64,000 nucleotides of DNA from Erythrobacter longus. Lineage in GTDB: Bacteria; Pseudomonadota; Alphaproteobacteria; Sphingomonadales; Sphingomonadaceae. Made by a program: the position numbers and the translations under genes. Location of the stretch: the NCBI RefSeq assembly GCF_000715015.1, contig NZ_JMIW01000009.1, positions 1 to 64,000 on the forward strand. The letters run 5' to 3'. Shown in pieces: positions 9,259 to 18,130 of this stretch (the stretch's first letter is position 1; each line of letters begins with the position of its first letter). The notes under the pieces were generated by a model that worked only from the letters and a program-made list of their open reading frames with translations, did not search any database and was not told the origin of the DNA.

Positions 9259-10553
9259 GCGGCGCAATCGCCTCTCCTCAAGGTTCCACCGGGCGAACGG
9301 CCAACCCCTTTGGGAAAAGCGCGGTCCTCGCGATCCTACTGGTCGGGTTCGGGGCCTTTGTCGCGATGCTCTATTTTATTGGAGCAGGCGACACTGGCGG
9401 CGACCGAGGCACAGGGCCAGCGCACGCATCGTCCAATGCGCTTCATGGGTTTGCAGGGCTTACCCAATTGCTCGAGGCCAATGGATATGAGGTGGAAAAA
9501 TCGCGTGAACCTGGCGGGCTTGAGACATCGGACCTTCTGGTTCTGACACCGCCACGTGGCACTGACCCGGAAGAGTTCGCCGCGATCCTTGAAGAGCGCC
9601 AGTATCGGGGGCCAACACTGGTCATTTTGCCCAAGTGGTACGCGGTGAAGCCGGGCGGCGAAGTGGCCGAAGCGGATGGGGACCGGGTGCAGGATGACTG
9701 GGTGCAACTGGTGTCTGCTGAAAACCCCACATGGACCCAGGAATTGCCGGAACCCTATACGCTGGAAGTGGTCGAGGAAACCGCAGATGAGGGCAAAACG
9801 CCGCGCTGGGGCGGGCTCAGCCTGTCTGGAGAAATGCCAGCCAAGGATATTCATTATTCCAAGAAAAACCCCGATCACGAAGCCTTGGTGATTGATGCCA
9901 GCGGCCGCACGCTGGCTGTCAATGTGATTGGCCAGCCCGGTTCCTATTTCTACGAAGATGCGTATGAACTCACTTTCGTGATCGACCCTGATCTTGTGAA
10001 CAATTACGGGCTTGCTGACCCGGCGCGCGCCGCCCTTGCGCTTAAAATCATTGAGCAAGCCGGGTATGACGCAAACCGCGTCACTTTCGATATGACGCTG
10101 GTTGGCCTTGGCGGATCGACCAACCTTTTGACCCTTGCCTTTCGCCCACCCTTTTTGGCAGCGACCATCTGCCTGATTTTGGCGCTGCTGATCGTTGGAT
10201 GGCGCGCTTTCTTGCGCTTTGGCCCGGTCGCAGCCCACGCGCCCGAGGCCCGTTTTGGCAAAGCGCAATTGGTGTCAAATGGCGCTGGACTAATCGTTCG
10301 CGCAGGGCGTTTGCGGCTTCTGGCAGAGCCTTATGCCGCCCTGATCGAGCGCAAGCTTGGCAAAGCGTTGGGCCTTGCAAAGCCCAACCCACAAGCCATC
10401 GATCTGGCGCTTAAACAGCGTCTTCCCGACGAAGAACCTTTTTCAAACCGCGTGGCCAGATTGCAAAATGCCACAAAGGCAATCGAGGTCGTGCGCGCGG
10501 CTCAAAGCCTTAATGACCTTGCTTCCAAGACAGTAGGAAAATCCAAACGATGA
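9255..10553 (+). CDS. DUF4350 domain membrane protein
   Basis: 432 aa. A transmembrane helix near the N-terminus (SAVLAILLVGFGAFVAMLYF) is followed by a periplasmic domain with the DUF4350 pattern: SSNALHGFAGLTQLLEANGYEVEKS, then DLLVLTPPRGTDPEEF. A second helix (LAATICLILALLIVGWRAFL) lies near residue 310, and a cytoplasmic C-terminus follows. DUF4350 is glutamine-amidotransferase/GldG-like in fold and is usually encoded next to MoxR/DUF58 genes, as here. It overlaps both neighbours by four bases (ATGA), which argues for translational coupling. Function not established. Confidence 0.78.
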   Translation: MSGAIASPQGSTGRTANPFGKSAVLAILLVGFGAFVAMLYFIGAGDTGGDRGTGPAHASSNALHGFAGLTQLLEANGYEVEKSREPGGLETSDLLVLTPPRGTDPEEFAAILEERQYRGPTLVILPKWYAVKPGGEVAEADGDRVQDDWVQLVSAENPTWTQELPEPYTLEVVEETADEGKTPRWGGLSLSGEMPAKDIHYSKKNPDHEALVIDASGRTLAVNVIGQPGSYFYEDAYELTFVIDPDLVNNYGLADPARAALALKIIEQAGYDANRVTFDMTLVGLGGSTNLLTLAFRPPFLAATICLILALLIVGWRAFLRFGPVAAHAPEARFGKAQLVSNGAGLIVRAGRLRLLAEPYAALIERKLGKALGLAKPNPQAIDLALKQRLPDEEPFSNRVARLQNATKAIEVVRAAQSLNDLASKTVGKSKR

Positions 10554-11584
10554 CCACTAGCGAAACCCCTTTGGGCGCAGATTTGACCGATCAAGGCTCC
10601 ACGAGTTCGGCTCCCAAAAGCGCAATGATGTCGCTTCCCGAGCTTCGCACGCTTGCTGACCGCATCCGGGCCGAAATCGCCAAGGCTATAGTCGGGCAAG
10701 AGGCGATGGTCGATCAATTGCTGGTCGCTATGGTGAGCCAGGGGCACGTTCTTCTGGAAGGGCCTCCGGGAACGGCAAAAACCTTCTTGGCGCAGGCGTT
10801 TTCGACCGCGCTGGGCCTTGATTTCGGGCGGATTCAATTCACGCCGGACTTGTTGCCGGGCGATATCCTGGGCTCCAACCTGTTCAATTTCCAGACCAGC
10901 CAATTCACCCTCACACGCGGGCCAATTTTCTGCGAGCTGCTTCTGGCTGATGAGATTAACCGCACGCCTCCCAAAACACAGGCCGCTCTGCTTGAGGCTA
11001 TGCAGGAACGGCGCGTTACATTGGACGGTGAGACGCACCGACTGCCGCCGCAATTCATGGTCGTGGCAACCCAAAACCCGATTGAGAACCAAGGCGTCTA
11101 TCCGCTTCCCGAAGCGCAATTGGACCGGTTCTTGTTCAAGCTTCTGGTGCCATACCCCGATGAAGCGGATGAAGCGCGCATCGTCACCAACTTCGGCTCT
11201 CGCCAAGGGCCCCAGCATCCCACCGACCTTGGAGTGGGCGCGGTTGCCAATGAACAAACACTGGCAGCAGCGACCGCTTCCTTGTCGCAAGTGACGCTGG
11301 CCGATGACATTACCGGATATGTCGTGCGACTGGTGCGCGCGACGCGCGATCATGCAGATTTGTCGGTAGGCGCATCGCCTCGTGCAGCGGTCATGCTGGC
11401 AGGCGCATCCAAAGCGCGCGCCGCGCTTGAAGGGCGCGATTATGTGATACCTGACGATGTGAAAGCGCTGGCTGTCCCGGTTTTGCGCCACCGTCTGACG
11501 CTTAGCCCGGCGGCTGAAATCGAAGGGCGCGATGTCGAGGCATTGGTCGCCGAATTGATCGAAATGACTGAGGCACCCCGGTAA
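10550..11584 (+). CDS. MoxR family AAA+ ATPase
   Basis: 344 aa. It carries Walker A LLEGPPGTAKTFLAQ, Walker B LLADEINR, sensor 1 VVATQNPIENQGVYPLPEAQLDRF and a helical lid with sensor 2 Arg (SVGASPRAAVMLAGA). MoxR ATPases act as chaperones that mature or activate VWA-domain partners. The partner is expected to be the DUF58 protein encoded immediately downstream. The start overlaps the DUF4350 stop (ATGA). Confidence 0.93.
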   Translation: MTTSETPLGADLTDQGSTSSAPKSAMMSLPELRTLADRIRAEIAKAIVGQEAMVDQLLVAMVSQGHVLLEGPPGTAKTFLAQAFSTALGLDFGRIQFTPDLLPGDILGSNLFNFQTSQFTLTRGPIFCELLLADEINRTPPKTQAALLEAMQERRVTLDGETHRLPPQFMVVATQNPIENQGVYPLPEAQLDRFLFKLLVPYPDEADEARIVTNFGSRQGPQHPTDLGVGAVANEQTLAAATASLSQVTLADDITGYVVRLVRATRDHADLSVGASPRAAVMLAGASKARAALEGRDYVIPDDVKALAVPVLRHRLTLSPAAEIEGRDVEALVAELIEMTEAPR

Positions 11585-11604
11585 TCAACCCGGTAATCAC
11601 CCCT

Positions 11605-12945
11605 TTGGCACGTTTTCCCACCCTTCCTTTGGTTCCGACACCGCGCGCGGCGTGGAGCATTGCTGGCCTTGCGCCTTTGGCCGTCGTGATTGGCGCGCTG
11701 TCGCCTCAGTTTTGGGTGATCGCACCGATTGCAGGCGTAGCGCTCATTGCCTTGATCGTGCTCGACGGATTGATCGCAGGGCCTTGCGAGGAATGGCACG
11801 TAATCGCGCCTGCCGATACCGAGGTAGGGCAAGAGACCGCTTTGGATGTGCACGCCCGCTTTGCCCGTGGTGGGGGCTTTGGACACGAGGCCGCGCTCGA
11901 ATTTGACCCTCGCCTTGGCCCGGATGGCAGCGCCTTGATCGAACTCGTGCCGACCGGAACCGCAAACGAATTTAGCGGCACCCGGACCGTCAAGCCTGCC
12001 CGCCGCGGGACAGCGCCAATTACTCGGAGCTGGCTGCGCTGGAACGGTCCGCTTGGCCTTGGTGCGCGGCAGGACATGAAAGTGCTGGAAGATCAGGAGG
12101 TCCGCATCTGGCCTGATCTTTCGCCTATCCGGTCCAAAGAGCTGCAAACCTTTTTGAAAGACGCGCAAACCGGCCTTATCGCAAGGCGTATTCGCGGCGA
12201 AGGTACGCAATTTGAGGCGCTGACCGAATATGAGCCGGGCATGGACCGCAGGCGGATCGACTGGCGAGCAAGCGCGCGGCATATGGCATTGTATGCGCGT
12301 GAAAACGAAAGCGAGCGCAACAATCAGATCGTCTTCGCCTTCGATTGCGGTCAGGCGATGTGCGAGCCTGTGCACGGCCTCCCCCGCATCGACCGGGCTG
12401 TCTCCGCCGCGCTCACCTGCGCTTACGTCGCGCTTAAAAGCGGGGACAAGGCGGCCCTCTTCGGATTTGCGCAGCGCCCCCAGGTGATGACACCATTTGT
12501 GTCGGATGCGCGCGCCTTTCACCGCTTGCAAAGCGCGGCTGCTGCGCTTGACTATGAAAGCGCAGAGCCCAATTTCACGCTCGCTCTCGCAACATTGACT
12601 TCCAAGCTTCAGCGGCGATCCTTGATCGTGCTGTTTTCCGATTTTACCGATCCCACAGCGGCTGAACTCATGGTGGAAAGCATGGGGAGGCTCGTCAAAA
12701 AGCACCTCCTGTTGTTTGTCACTATCGCTGATAGCGAGCTTGAAACCTTCATCGAACAAGAGCCTGGCGATGTTGCAACCCTGGCGCGCAGTGTGACCGC
12801 TGACACCTTGCTCCAGCAACGCCGCATTGTGCTTGGCCGGCTGCGCCAGATGGGCGTTGATGTGATCGAAGCGCCGTATGACCAGCTTGGCTACGATCTC
12901 ATCGACCGATATTACACGATCAAGAACAGCGAGGCGATCGGATGA
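11605..12945 (+). CDS. DUF58 domain protein (VWA-like MoxR partner)
   Basis: 446 aa from a TTG start. No ATG or GTG lies between the preceding in-frame stop at 11569 and the homology, so TTG at 11605 is the best choice. Two hydrophobic segments at the N-terminus (APLAVVIGALSPQFWVIAPIAGVALIALIVLDGLI) form a hairpin in the membrane. The DUF58 signature EYEPGMDRRRIDWRASARH is near residue 212. A VWA-like domain follows (IVFAFDCGQAM ... SLIVLFSDFTD), with AFDCGQ standing where a DxSxS-type metal site would be. Partner of the MoxR ATPase by genomic association. Confidence 0.86.
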   Translation: MARFPTLPLVPTPRAAWSIAGLAPLAVVIGALSPQFWVIAPIAGVALIALIVLDGLIAGPCEEWHVIAPADTEVGQETALDVHARFARGGGFGHEAALEFDPRLGPDGSALIELVPTGTANEFSGTRTVKPARRGTAPITRSWLRWNGPLGLGARQDMKVLEDQEVRIWPDLSPIRSKELQTFLKDAQTGLIARRIRGEGTQFEALTEYEPGMDRRRIDWRASARHMALYARENESERNNQIVFAFDCGQAMCEPVHGLPRIDRAVSAALTCAYVALKSGDKAALFGFAQRPQVMTPFVSDARAFHRLQSAAAALDYESAEPNFTLALATLTSKLQRRSLIVLFSDFTDPTAAELMVESMGRLVKKHLLLFVTIADSELETFIEQEPGDVATLARSVTADTLLQQRRIVLGRLRQMGVDVIEAPYDQLGYDLIDRYYTIKNSEAIG

Positions 12946-14006
12946 AGGCCCCTGTTTTATCCTCTTGGTTTGGCAAATCCGCCGTCACAGCCCCGCCCGA
13001 TATCGAAAGCGCAGCGCTGCGTTCTGATCGGTTCCGGCTTGAGCGCGAAGAAGATTGGCTGCGCCTTGAAACAATCGTCAAGCAGATGGAAAAAGGCGGC
13101 CTTCGCCGGATAGACGACGAAGACCTGCTCGCCCTGCCCACGCTTTACCGCACCGCTGCCTCAAGCCTGTCGGTCGCGCGCGAAACTTCGCTGGATGCAG
13201 CAACCTTGCGCTATCTGGAAAGCCTTGTGCAACGCTCGTGGTTTCAGGTTTACGGCCCGCGCAAGGGCTTTTTTGCATGGTTCCGCGAGTTTATCCTTGG
13301 CGGATGGAGCCGGGCGGTGCGCGAGATCTGGCTGGATATTTGCATCGCGCTGTTCGTGATGGTGGCTGGCGCGGTTGTCGGGTGGATTTTGGTCGCGCAG
13401 GACAATGACTGGTATTACCGCCTTGTGCCGGGTCAATTCGCCGACACACGCGTTCCGGGTGCAAGCCGCGACGTCTTGCTGGACACGCTCGGCACACAGC
13501 AGGATGCCGACGGGTTATCCGCCTTCGCCGCAAGCCTTTTCAGCAACAATGCAGGCGTTTCAATCCTCGCCTTTGCGCTTGGCTTTGCGTTCGGCATCCC
13601 CTCGCTTTTGCTGCTGGTTTACAACACCGCCTTGCTAGGGGCGATGATATGGGTGTTTGCCAGCCAGGGGCTCAGCGTTGAATTTGCCGCATGGCTTTCC
13701 GTCCATGGGACGACGGAATTGTTCGCAATCCTTTTGTCAGGCGCAGCAGGATTGCACATTGGCCGTTCCATGGCGTTTCCGGGCACATCGTCCGTCCTCG
13801 AAGCGGCTGCAACAAGCGGCAGGCGCGGCGCGGTTGTGATGGCAGGGGTCATCATAATGATGGTGATCGCAGGCCTGCTCGAAGCGTTCCCGCGCCAATT
13901 GGTCGGTAGCGTCGAAGGGCGCTTTTTGATCGGGGGTGGTTTCCTGGCCTTCTGGCTGACGTACTTCTTCCTCTACAATCCGCGCCGTCCGTTGGAGGGC
14001 GAATAG
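12942..14006 (+). CDS. Stage II sporulation protein M-like integral membrane protein
   Basis: 354 aa. A cytoplasmic N-terminus of about 120 residues is followed by several transmembrane helices (IALFVMVAGAVVGWILVAQ, GVSILAFALGFAFGIPSLLLLVYNT and more). The pattern matches the SpoIIM (DUF95) family, including the HGTTELFAILLSGAAGLHIG segment. It overlaps the DUF58 gene by ATGA. In non-sporulating Gram-negatives this family accompanies MoxR-DUF58 operons and is thought to be a membrane subunit of the same system; its activity is unknown. Confidence 0.82.
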   Translation: MKAPVLSSWFGKSAVTAPPDIESAALRSDRFRLEREEDWLRLETIVKQMEKGGLRRIDDEDLLALPTLYRTAASSLSVARETSLDAATLRYLESLVQRSWFQVYGPRKGFFAWFREFILGGWSRAVREIWLDICIALFVMVAGAVVGWILVAQDNDWYYRLVPGQFADTRVPGASRDVLLDTLGTQQDADGLSAFAASLFSNNAGVSILAFALGFAFGIPSLLLLVYNTALLGAMIWVFASQGLSVEFAAWLSVHGTTELFAILLSGAAGLHIGRSMAFPGTSSVLEAAATSGRRGAVVMAGVIIMMVIAGLLEAFPRQLVGSVEGRFLIGGGFLAFWLTYFFLYNPRRPLEGE

Positions 14007-14008
14007 TC

Positions 14009-14980
14009 ATGGTTTCCCTACCGACATTCGGGCGCGCAAAAGCGGACGCTCCCAAATCCGGGCTCCCAAAAGCTGGCGCGTTGAAGCGGCCTAAGAAAGA
14101 GCGCATTCTGGTCACCCCTGAGGGGATCGAAGTGCCGATCATGCTCGCCTCTCGCGGCAGCCGCCTGGGCGCTCTCATCCTCGATTTCCTGTTCTTCATC
14201 ATCGGCACCTATCTCTTTGTCCTGCTGCTCGGCTTTATGGCGGGAGGCGTGCAGGACGCGTTTGACCCTGAGACGATTGAAAACGCGCAAGGGGCGATGG
14301 AATTTCTCTATGTGCTCCTCACCCTGTTCATTTTCTTTGTGCGATATGGCTATTTTCTCGCCTTCGAATTGGGCCCGCGCGGCGCAACATGGGGCAAGCG
14401 TATTGTCGGCATTCGGGTGGCAGCGCGCGGCGGTGGCCGTTTGACGCCAGAGGCGGTGATTGCCCGCAACCTTTTGCGCGATATTGAGCTGTTTATGCCG
14501 CTTGTCTTCCTGCTTGTCGCCCCAACGGGCGAGACGGGCAGTTTCGGGATTGCAGGCGCGATCTGGTTCGGCATCTTCATGCTGTTCCCCTTCTTTAACA
14601 AAGACAATTTGCGCGCCGGGGACGTGATCGCGGGCACCTGGGTGGTCGAGGCGCCGCGTACGAAACTGGCGCAAACCCTTTCCACCAGCGGCGCGGCCGC
14701 TGCGAGCGGGTCAAGCGAGGTCACCGGCGCGCGATATGACTTTGGCGAGGAAGAGCTTTCGGTGTACGGTGAACATGAGTTGCAGGTGCTCGAACGGGTG
14801 CTTCGCGAAGACAAGGACGATGCGCTAAGCCCGGTCCATGCGGCCATTTGTCGCAAGATTGGCTGGGATCCGGGTGCTGGCGATGAACGTGCGTTTCTTG
14901 AGGCCTTTTATGCGCAACTTCGCGCCAAGCTTGAAGGCGATATGCGATTTGGCAAACGCAAGGCCGATAAGCATTCATAA
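14009..14980 (+). CDS. RDD family membrane protein
   Basis: 323 aa. The RDD domain starts near residue 40 with SRGSRLGALILDFLFFIIGTYLF, continues through a second helix pair (FELGPRGATWGKRIVGIRVA), and includes the family-typical ARNLLRDIE. About 110 cytoplasmic residues follow (after TWVVEAPRTKL), with a helical acidic/basic region. RDD proteins are small polytopic proteins of debated function; some are Na+/H+ antiporters. The start is 2 bases after the SpoIIM-like stop, so it belongs to the same operon. Confidence 0.85.
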   Translation: MVSLPTFGRAKADAPKSGLPKAGALKRPKKERILVTPEGIEVPIMLASRGSRLGALILDFLFFIIGTYLFVLLLGFMAGGVQDAFDPETIENAQGAMEFLYVLLTLFIFFVRYGYFLAFELGPRGATWGKRIVGIRVAARGGGRLTPEAVIARNLLRDIELFMPLVFLLVAPTGETGSFGIAGAIWFGIFMLFPFFNKDNLRAGDVIAGTWVVEAPRTKLAQTLSTSGAAAASGSSEVTGARYDFGEEELSVYGEHELQVLERVLREDKDDALSPVHAAICRKIGWDPGAGDERAFLEAFYAQLRAKLEGDMRFGKRKADKHS

Positions 14981-14991
14981 GGTACAAGAGC

Positions 14992-15936
14992 ATGACCATG
15001 GATAGAAGAACATTTGTCGCAAGCGGGTTTGTCGTTGCAGGCTTTGTGGCCAGTGGATGCTCGGTCGATTTGCCGAAAATCGAAGTGCCTGAAATGGGTC
15101 CAGGCAACAAATACGCCGCCATGCTGCGCCAGATCGAAGGTGAGTTTGGCGGGACCCTCGGCGCAGAGTTTGTCGATGTCACAAGCGGGCAAGCGGTGGG
15201 GCTTAACAGCGATGTGCGCTTTGGCCATTGCTCTTCATTCAAACTCTCGCTGGCGGCAAAGATACTCCAACGCGATGTGAGCGGCGAAGACAGCGCCGAG
15301 CGCCGTGTCACATGGAGCGAAGACGACCTCATGTCCGTCTCGCCCTTCACCACGCGCACGCTTTCCCAAGGGGCCACTTTACGCGAACTGGCCGAGGCGA
15401 CGCAGAAATATTCCGACAATGCTGCGGCCAATATCCTGCTACGCGAAATCGGCGGGCCTGCTGCCCTCACCGCCTTCTGGCGCTCATTGGGCGATGATGT
15501 AAGCAGGCTTGATCGGTATGAACCGACGCTCAATCTTGTGCCCCCAACCGAGGTGCGCGACACAACCACGCCCGCCGCCATGGCGCGCACCGTGGCCAAG
15601 TTGGTCTATGGCGATGCTCTACCCGAAGCAGATCGTGCGACTTTAAGGCAGTGGATGGTCGATACCCCCACCGGCCTTGACCGGGTGCGCAAAGGCTTGC
15701 CCGAAGAATGGCTTGCAGGCGACAAGACCGGAACCGGCCTTGGCCCTGGAACAGGCGGGATTTACATCGATATAGGCTTTGTCCAGCCGCCCGAACGCGG
15801 CGCAATGACCTATGCGGCCTATTACCGTCCGGCGGGCACCGACAACACATATGACAAGGGCCATGAAGAGCCCCTGGCCCGCGCTGGCGAAGTGCTCACT
15901 GCCTTTGCCAAGAGCTTTGACAAGGCGGACAAGTAA
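14992..15936 (+). CDS. bla: Class A beta-lactamase (Tat/lipoprotein-type export signal)
   Basis: 314 aa. It hydrolyses beta-lactams through an active-site serine. Visible class A elements are S-S-F-K in GHCSSFKLSL (Ser70-x-x-Lys73), YSDNAA (SDN loop), DRYEPTLN (omega loop with Glu166) and AGDKTGTG (KTG). The N-terminus MTMDRRTFVASGF has a twin-Arg start and VASGC resembles a lipobox, so the enzyme may be exported by Tat and lipid-anchored. It begins 11 bases after the RDD gene, without a visible terminator between, so it reads as the last gene of the MoxR operon. A second ATG two codons later is an alternative start. Substrate range cannot be read from sequence. Confidence 0.9.
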   Translation: MTMDRRTFVASGFVVAGFVASGCSVDLPKIEVPEMGPGNKYAAMLRQIEGEFGGTLGAEFVDVTSGQAVGLNSDVRFGHCSSFKLSLAAKILQRDVSGEDSAERRVTWSEDDLMSVSPFTTRTLSQGATLRELAEATQKYSDNAAANILLREIGGPAALTAFWRSLGDDVSRLDRYEPTLNLVPPTEVRDTTTPAAMARTVAKLVYGDALPEADRATLRQWMVDTPTGLDRVRKGLPEEWLAGDKTGTGLGPGTGGIYIDIGFVQPPERGAMTYAAYYRPAGTDNTYDKGHEEPLARAGEVLTAFAKSFDKADK

Positions 15937-15937
15937 G

Positions 15938-15958
15938 CGCGAAGGCGCGCGTCTTCGC
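15938..15958. terminator. Hairpin between convergent bla and isoaspartyl peptidase genes
   Basis: Perfect arms gcgaag and cttcgc surround a GC-rich loop in the 24-base gap between two convergent genes. No T-run is present; probable weak bidirectional terminator. Confidence 0.4.
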
Positions 15959-15960
15959 TA

Positions 15961-17100
15961 TCAATGGTCGGGGGTGTTCGACGCCCCTGCTTCGTCCTCA
16001 CCGCCAAAGATCGCCACTTCATTGAGCCCATCGCTATTCGCGCGGCCCCGGTACATGCCAGCGGTGTTGAAGCTATAGAATACATCGCCTTCGGGTATTG
16101 CGACAATCACGCCGCCATCGCCGCCCAGTTTTTTCACCTCTGCCATGACCGCGTCAGCGGCATTTTGAGCTTGTTCACTAAACTGGGGTAGGTCGATCTC
16201 ATCAGAATCTGCCGGCCTCATCATGAGCGCCTTCAAGACTTCGGGATCCATCAAACGCAGGAACCGCAAACGCGAACAAATATCCTGTGCCACACCCACA
16301 CGAATGAAATACTCACCCCAACCGGTCGCAGACACCGCGCAAGAGCGATTATCCGCATAGGTCCCCGCACCAATCACAGGCGCATCGCCAATCCGGCCCC
16401 AGCGCTTGCCCGTCATGCCGCCGGTTGACGTGCCAGCAGCCAAATTCCCGTCTTGATCGAGCGCCACAGCGCCCACGGTGCCGAACTTCAAATCCACATC
16501 GAGCGCCGACAACTCCCGCGCCTTCATCCGCTCAAGGCTCTCGCGGCGGCTTTGGGTTGCAAACCATTCTGGCGGGGTCACTTCAAAGCCCTGCTCTCCT
16601 GCAAACTGTTCAGCGCCCTCGCCCATCAGGAACACGTGAGGGCTGTTGGTTCGCACTTTGTCAGCGAGAAGGATCGGGTTCTTGACCGTCTTCACCCCCG
16701 TCACCGCACCTGCACTGCGATCCCGGCCATCCATGATCGAGGCGTCGAGTTCGTTCTCACCTTCCCATGTGAAAACCGCCCCGCGCCCTGCGTTGAACAG
16801 CGGATTGTCCTCCATCGGGATGATCGCCGCCTTCACCGCGTCCATCGCGCTGCCGCCGTTCTTGAGCACCTCGGTCCCCGCATCCAGAGCCTCTTGCAAC
16901 GCCGCCTCATAGGCCACGCGCTGCTCAGGCGTGATGTTCTCCGGCAAAATCGTCCCCGCCCCGCCATGGATCGCGATCGACCATTTGGGTTTCTCAGCCC
17001 CGTGATCACCCCCATGATCATCAGCAAAAGCGGCAGTGGGAGCGAGCAGAGCAAGGCCTGCGGCTACAATCGTGAGAAGAGCGTTTTTCATGGCTTGCAT
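15961..17100 (-). CDS. Secreted isoaspartyl peptidase / L-asparaginase (Ntn hydrolase)
   Basis: 379 aa precursor. A signal peptide (NALLTIVAAGLALLAPTAAFA) predicts periplasmic location. The mature protein begins with the family start WSIAIHGGAGTI. It has the self-cleavage site in KFGTVGAVALD, where the Thr becomes the N-terminal nucleophile after autoproteolysis into alpha and beta subunits. Downstream are AAGTSTGGMTGKRWGRIGDAPVIGAGTYA and SATGWGEYFIRVGVA, typical of plant-type asparaginases. It releases Asp from isoaspartyl peptides and may hydrolyse Asn. The start at 17100 or the ATG three codons later (17091) is possible. Confidence 0.92.
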   Translation of the reverse strand: MQAMKNALLTIVAAGLALLAPTAAFADDHGGDHGAEKPKWSIAIHGGAGTILPENITPEQRVAYEAALQEALDAGTEVLKNGGSAMDAVKAAIIPMEDNPLFNAGRGAVFTWEGENELDASIMDGRDRSAGAVTGVKTVKNPILLADKVRTNSPHVFLMGEGAEQFAGEQGFEVTPPEWFATQSRRESLERMKARELSALDVDLKFGTVGAVALDQDGNLAAGTSTGGMTGKRWGRIGDAPVIGAGTYADNRSCAVSATGWGEYFIRVGVAQDICSRLRFLRLMDPEVLKALMMRPADSDEIDLPQFSEQAQNAADAVMAEVKKLGGDGGVIVAIPEGDVFYSFNTAGMYRGRANSDGLNEVAIFGGEDEAGASNTPDH

Positions 17101-17155
17101 TGCTAACCCGTCTGCGCGCATCACACCAGACACGAATTTGGAAAGGACCCCGCAA

Positions 17156-18127
17156 ATGGCCGCATTTGGAGAAAACACCACCGCTGATGAGGTGCTTGAA
17201 GGTGTGGACCTTTCAGGCAAGACGGTGCTGGTCACCGGCGGCTCATCCGGGCTTGGCCAAGAGACAGCCCGCGCCATGGCAGCAAAGGGGGCGCACGTTG
17301 TGATCTGCGCGCGCAATCCTGCCCAAATGGAAGAGGCAGTCGCGGCGATCAAGGCCGAGGTGCCTGATGCCAAACTCGACACGCTCACCTGCGACCTCGC
17401 ATCTCTGGAAAGCATCAAGGCAGCAGGAGCCGAGGCCAACAAGCGTTTTGAGAAAATCGACATTCTCATCAACAATGCAGGCGTTATGGCGTGCCCCAAG
17501 ATGGACACGGCTGACGGGTTTGAGATGCAGTTTGGCACCAACCATCTCGGGCATTTTGCGCTTACCAGGCACCTGATGCCCTTGATTGAGGCAGGCGCAG
17601 GCAAAGCTGGAGGTGGGCGCATCGTAAACCTCTCGAGCCGGGGGCATCACATTGGGCCTGCTGACCTTGATGACCCCAACTTTGAGACCAGCGAATATTC
17701 CCCGTGGGAGAGCTATGGCCGCTCAAAGACCGCCAATATCCTGTTTACCAGGGGGCTTGAGGATCGCTTTGCTGCCAAGGGCATCCATGCCTACGCTGTG
17801 CATCCCGGCGGCATTCAAACCAATCTTGGCCGCCACCTGACCGAGGAAGACAACAAATTCCTGATGAAGCGGATGAAGCAGCAAGCCGAGGAATCCGGCA
17901 AGGCGACGATGTTCAAGACCATCCCCGAAGGCGCAGCGACGCAAGTTTGGGCCGCCACTGCCGCCGAGTTGGAGGGCCAAGGCGGCGTTTATTGCGAGGA
18001 CTGTCACGTGGCCGAAGTAGACGATGTGTCCAGCAATGGCGGGGTGCGCAGCTACGCGCTTGATAAAGCAACTTCGGACCGCTTGTGGGCGCTTTCTGAA
18101 AAGATGACCCACGCGGTTTTTGCCTAG
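17156..18127 (+). CDS. Short-chain dehydrogenase/reductase (retinol dehydrogenase-like)
   Basis: 323 aa. NAD(P)-dependent Rossmann fold with TGGSSGLGQETARAM (cofactor glycine motif), NNAGVMA, and the catalytic Tyr-x-x-x-Lys in ESYGRSKTANI. The length and the extended C-terminus place it near the WW-domain oxidoreductase / retinol dehydrogenase branch of classical SDRs. The substrate is unknown. The start at 17156 has ggaaagga at good distance. The gene diverges from the isoaspartyl peptidase and ends three bases from the convergent DUF2306-like gene. Confidence 0.9.
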   Translation: MAAFGENTTADEVLEGVDLSGKTVLVTGGSSGLGQETARAMAAKGAHVVICARNPAQMEEAVAAIKAEVPDAKLDTLTCDLASLESIKAAGAEANKRFEKIDILINNAGVMACPKMDTADGFEMQFGTNHLGHFALTRHLMPLIEAGAGKAGGGRIVNLSSRGHHIGPADLDDPNFETSEYSPWESYGRSKTANILFTRGLEDRFAAKGIHAYAVHPGGIQTNLGRHLTEEDNKFLMKRMKQQAEESGKATMFKTIPEGAATQVWAATAAELEGQGGVYCEDCHVAEVDDVSSNGGVRSYALDKATSDRLWALSEKMTHAVFA

Positions 18128-18130
18128 GCT

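Noticed and set aside
17101..17622. Long N-terminal extension of the isoaspartyl peptidase ORF
   Set aside because: It is antisense to the SDR gene; a normal signal peptide begins at 17100 or 17091.
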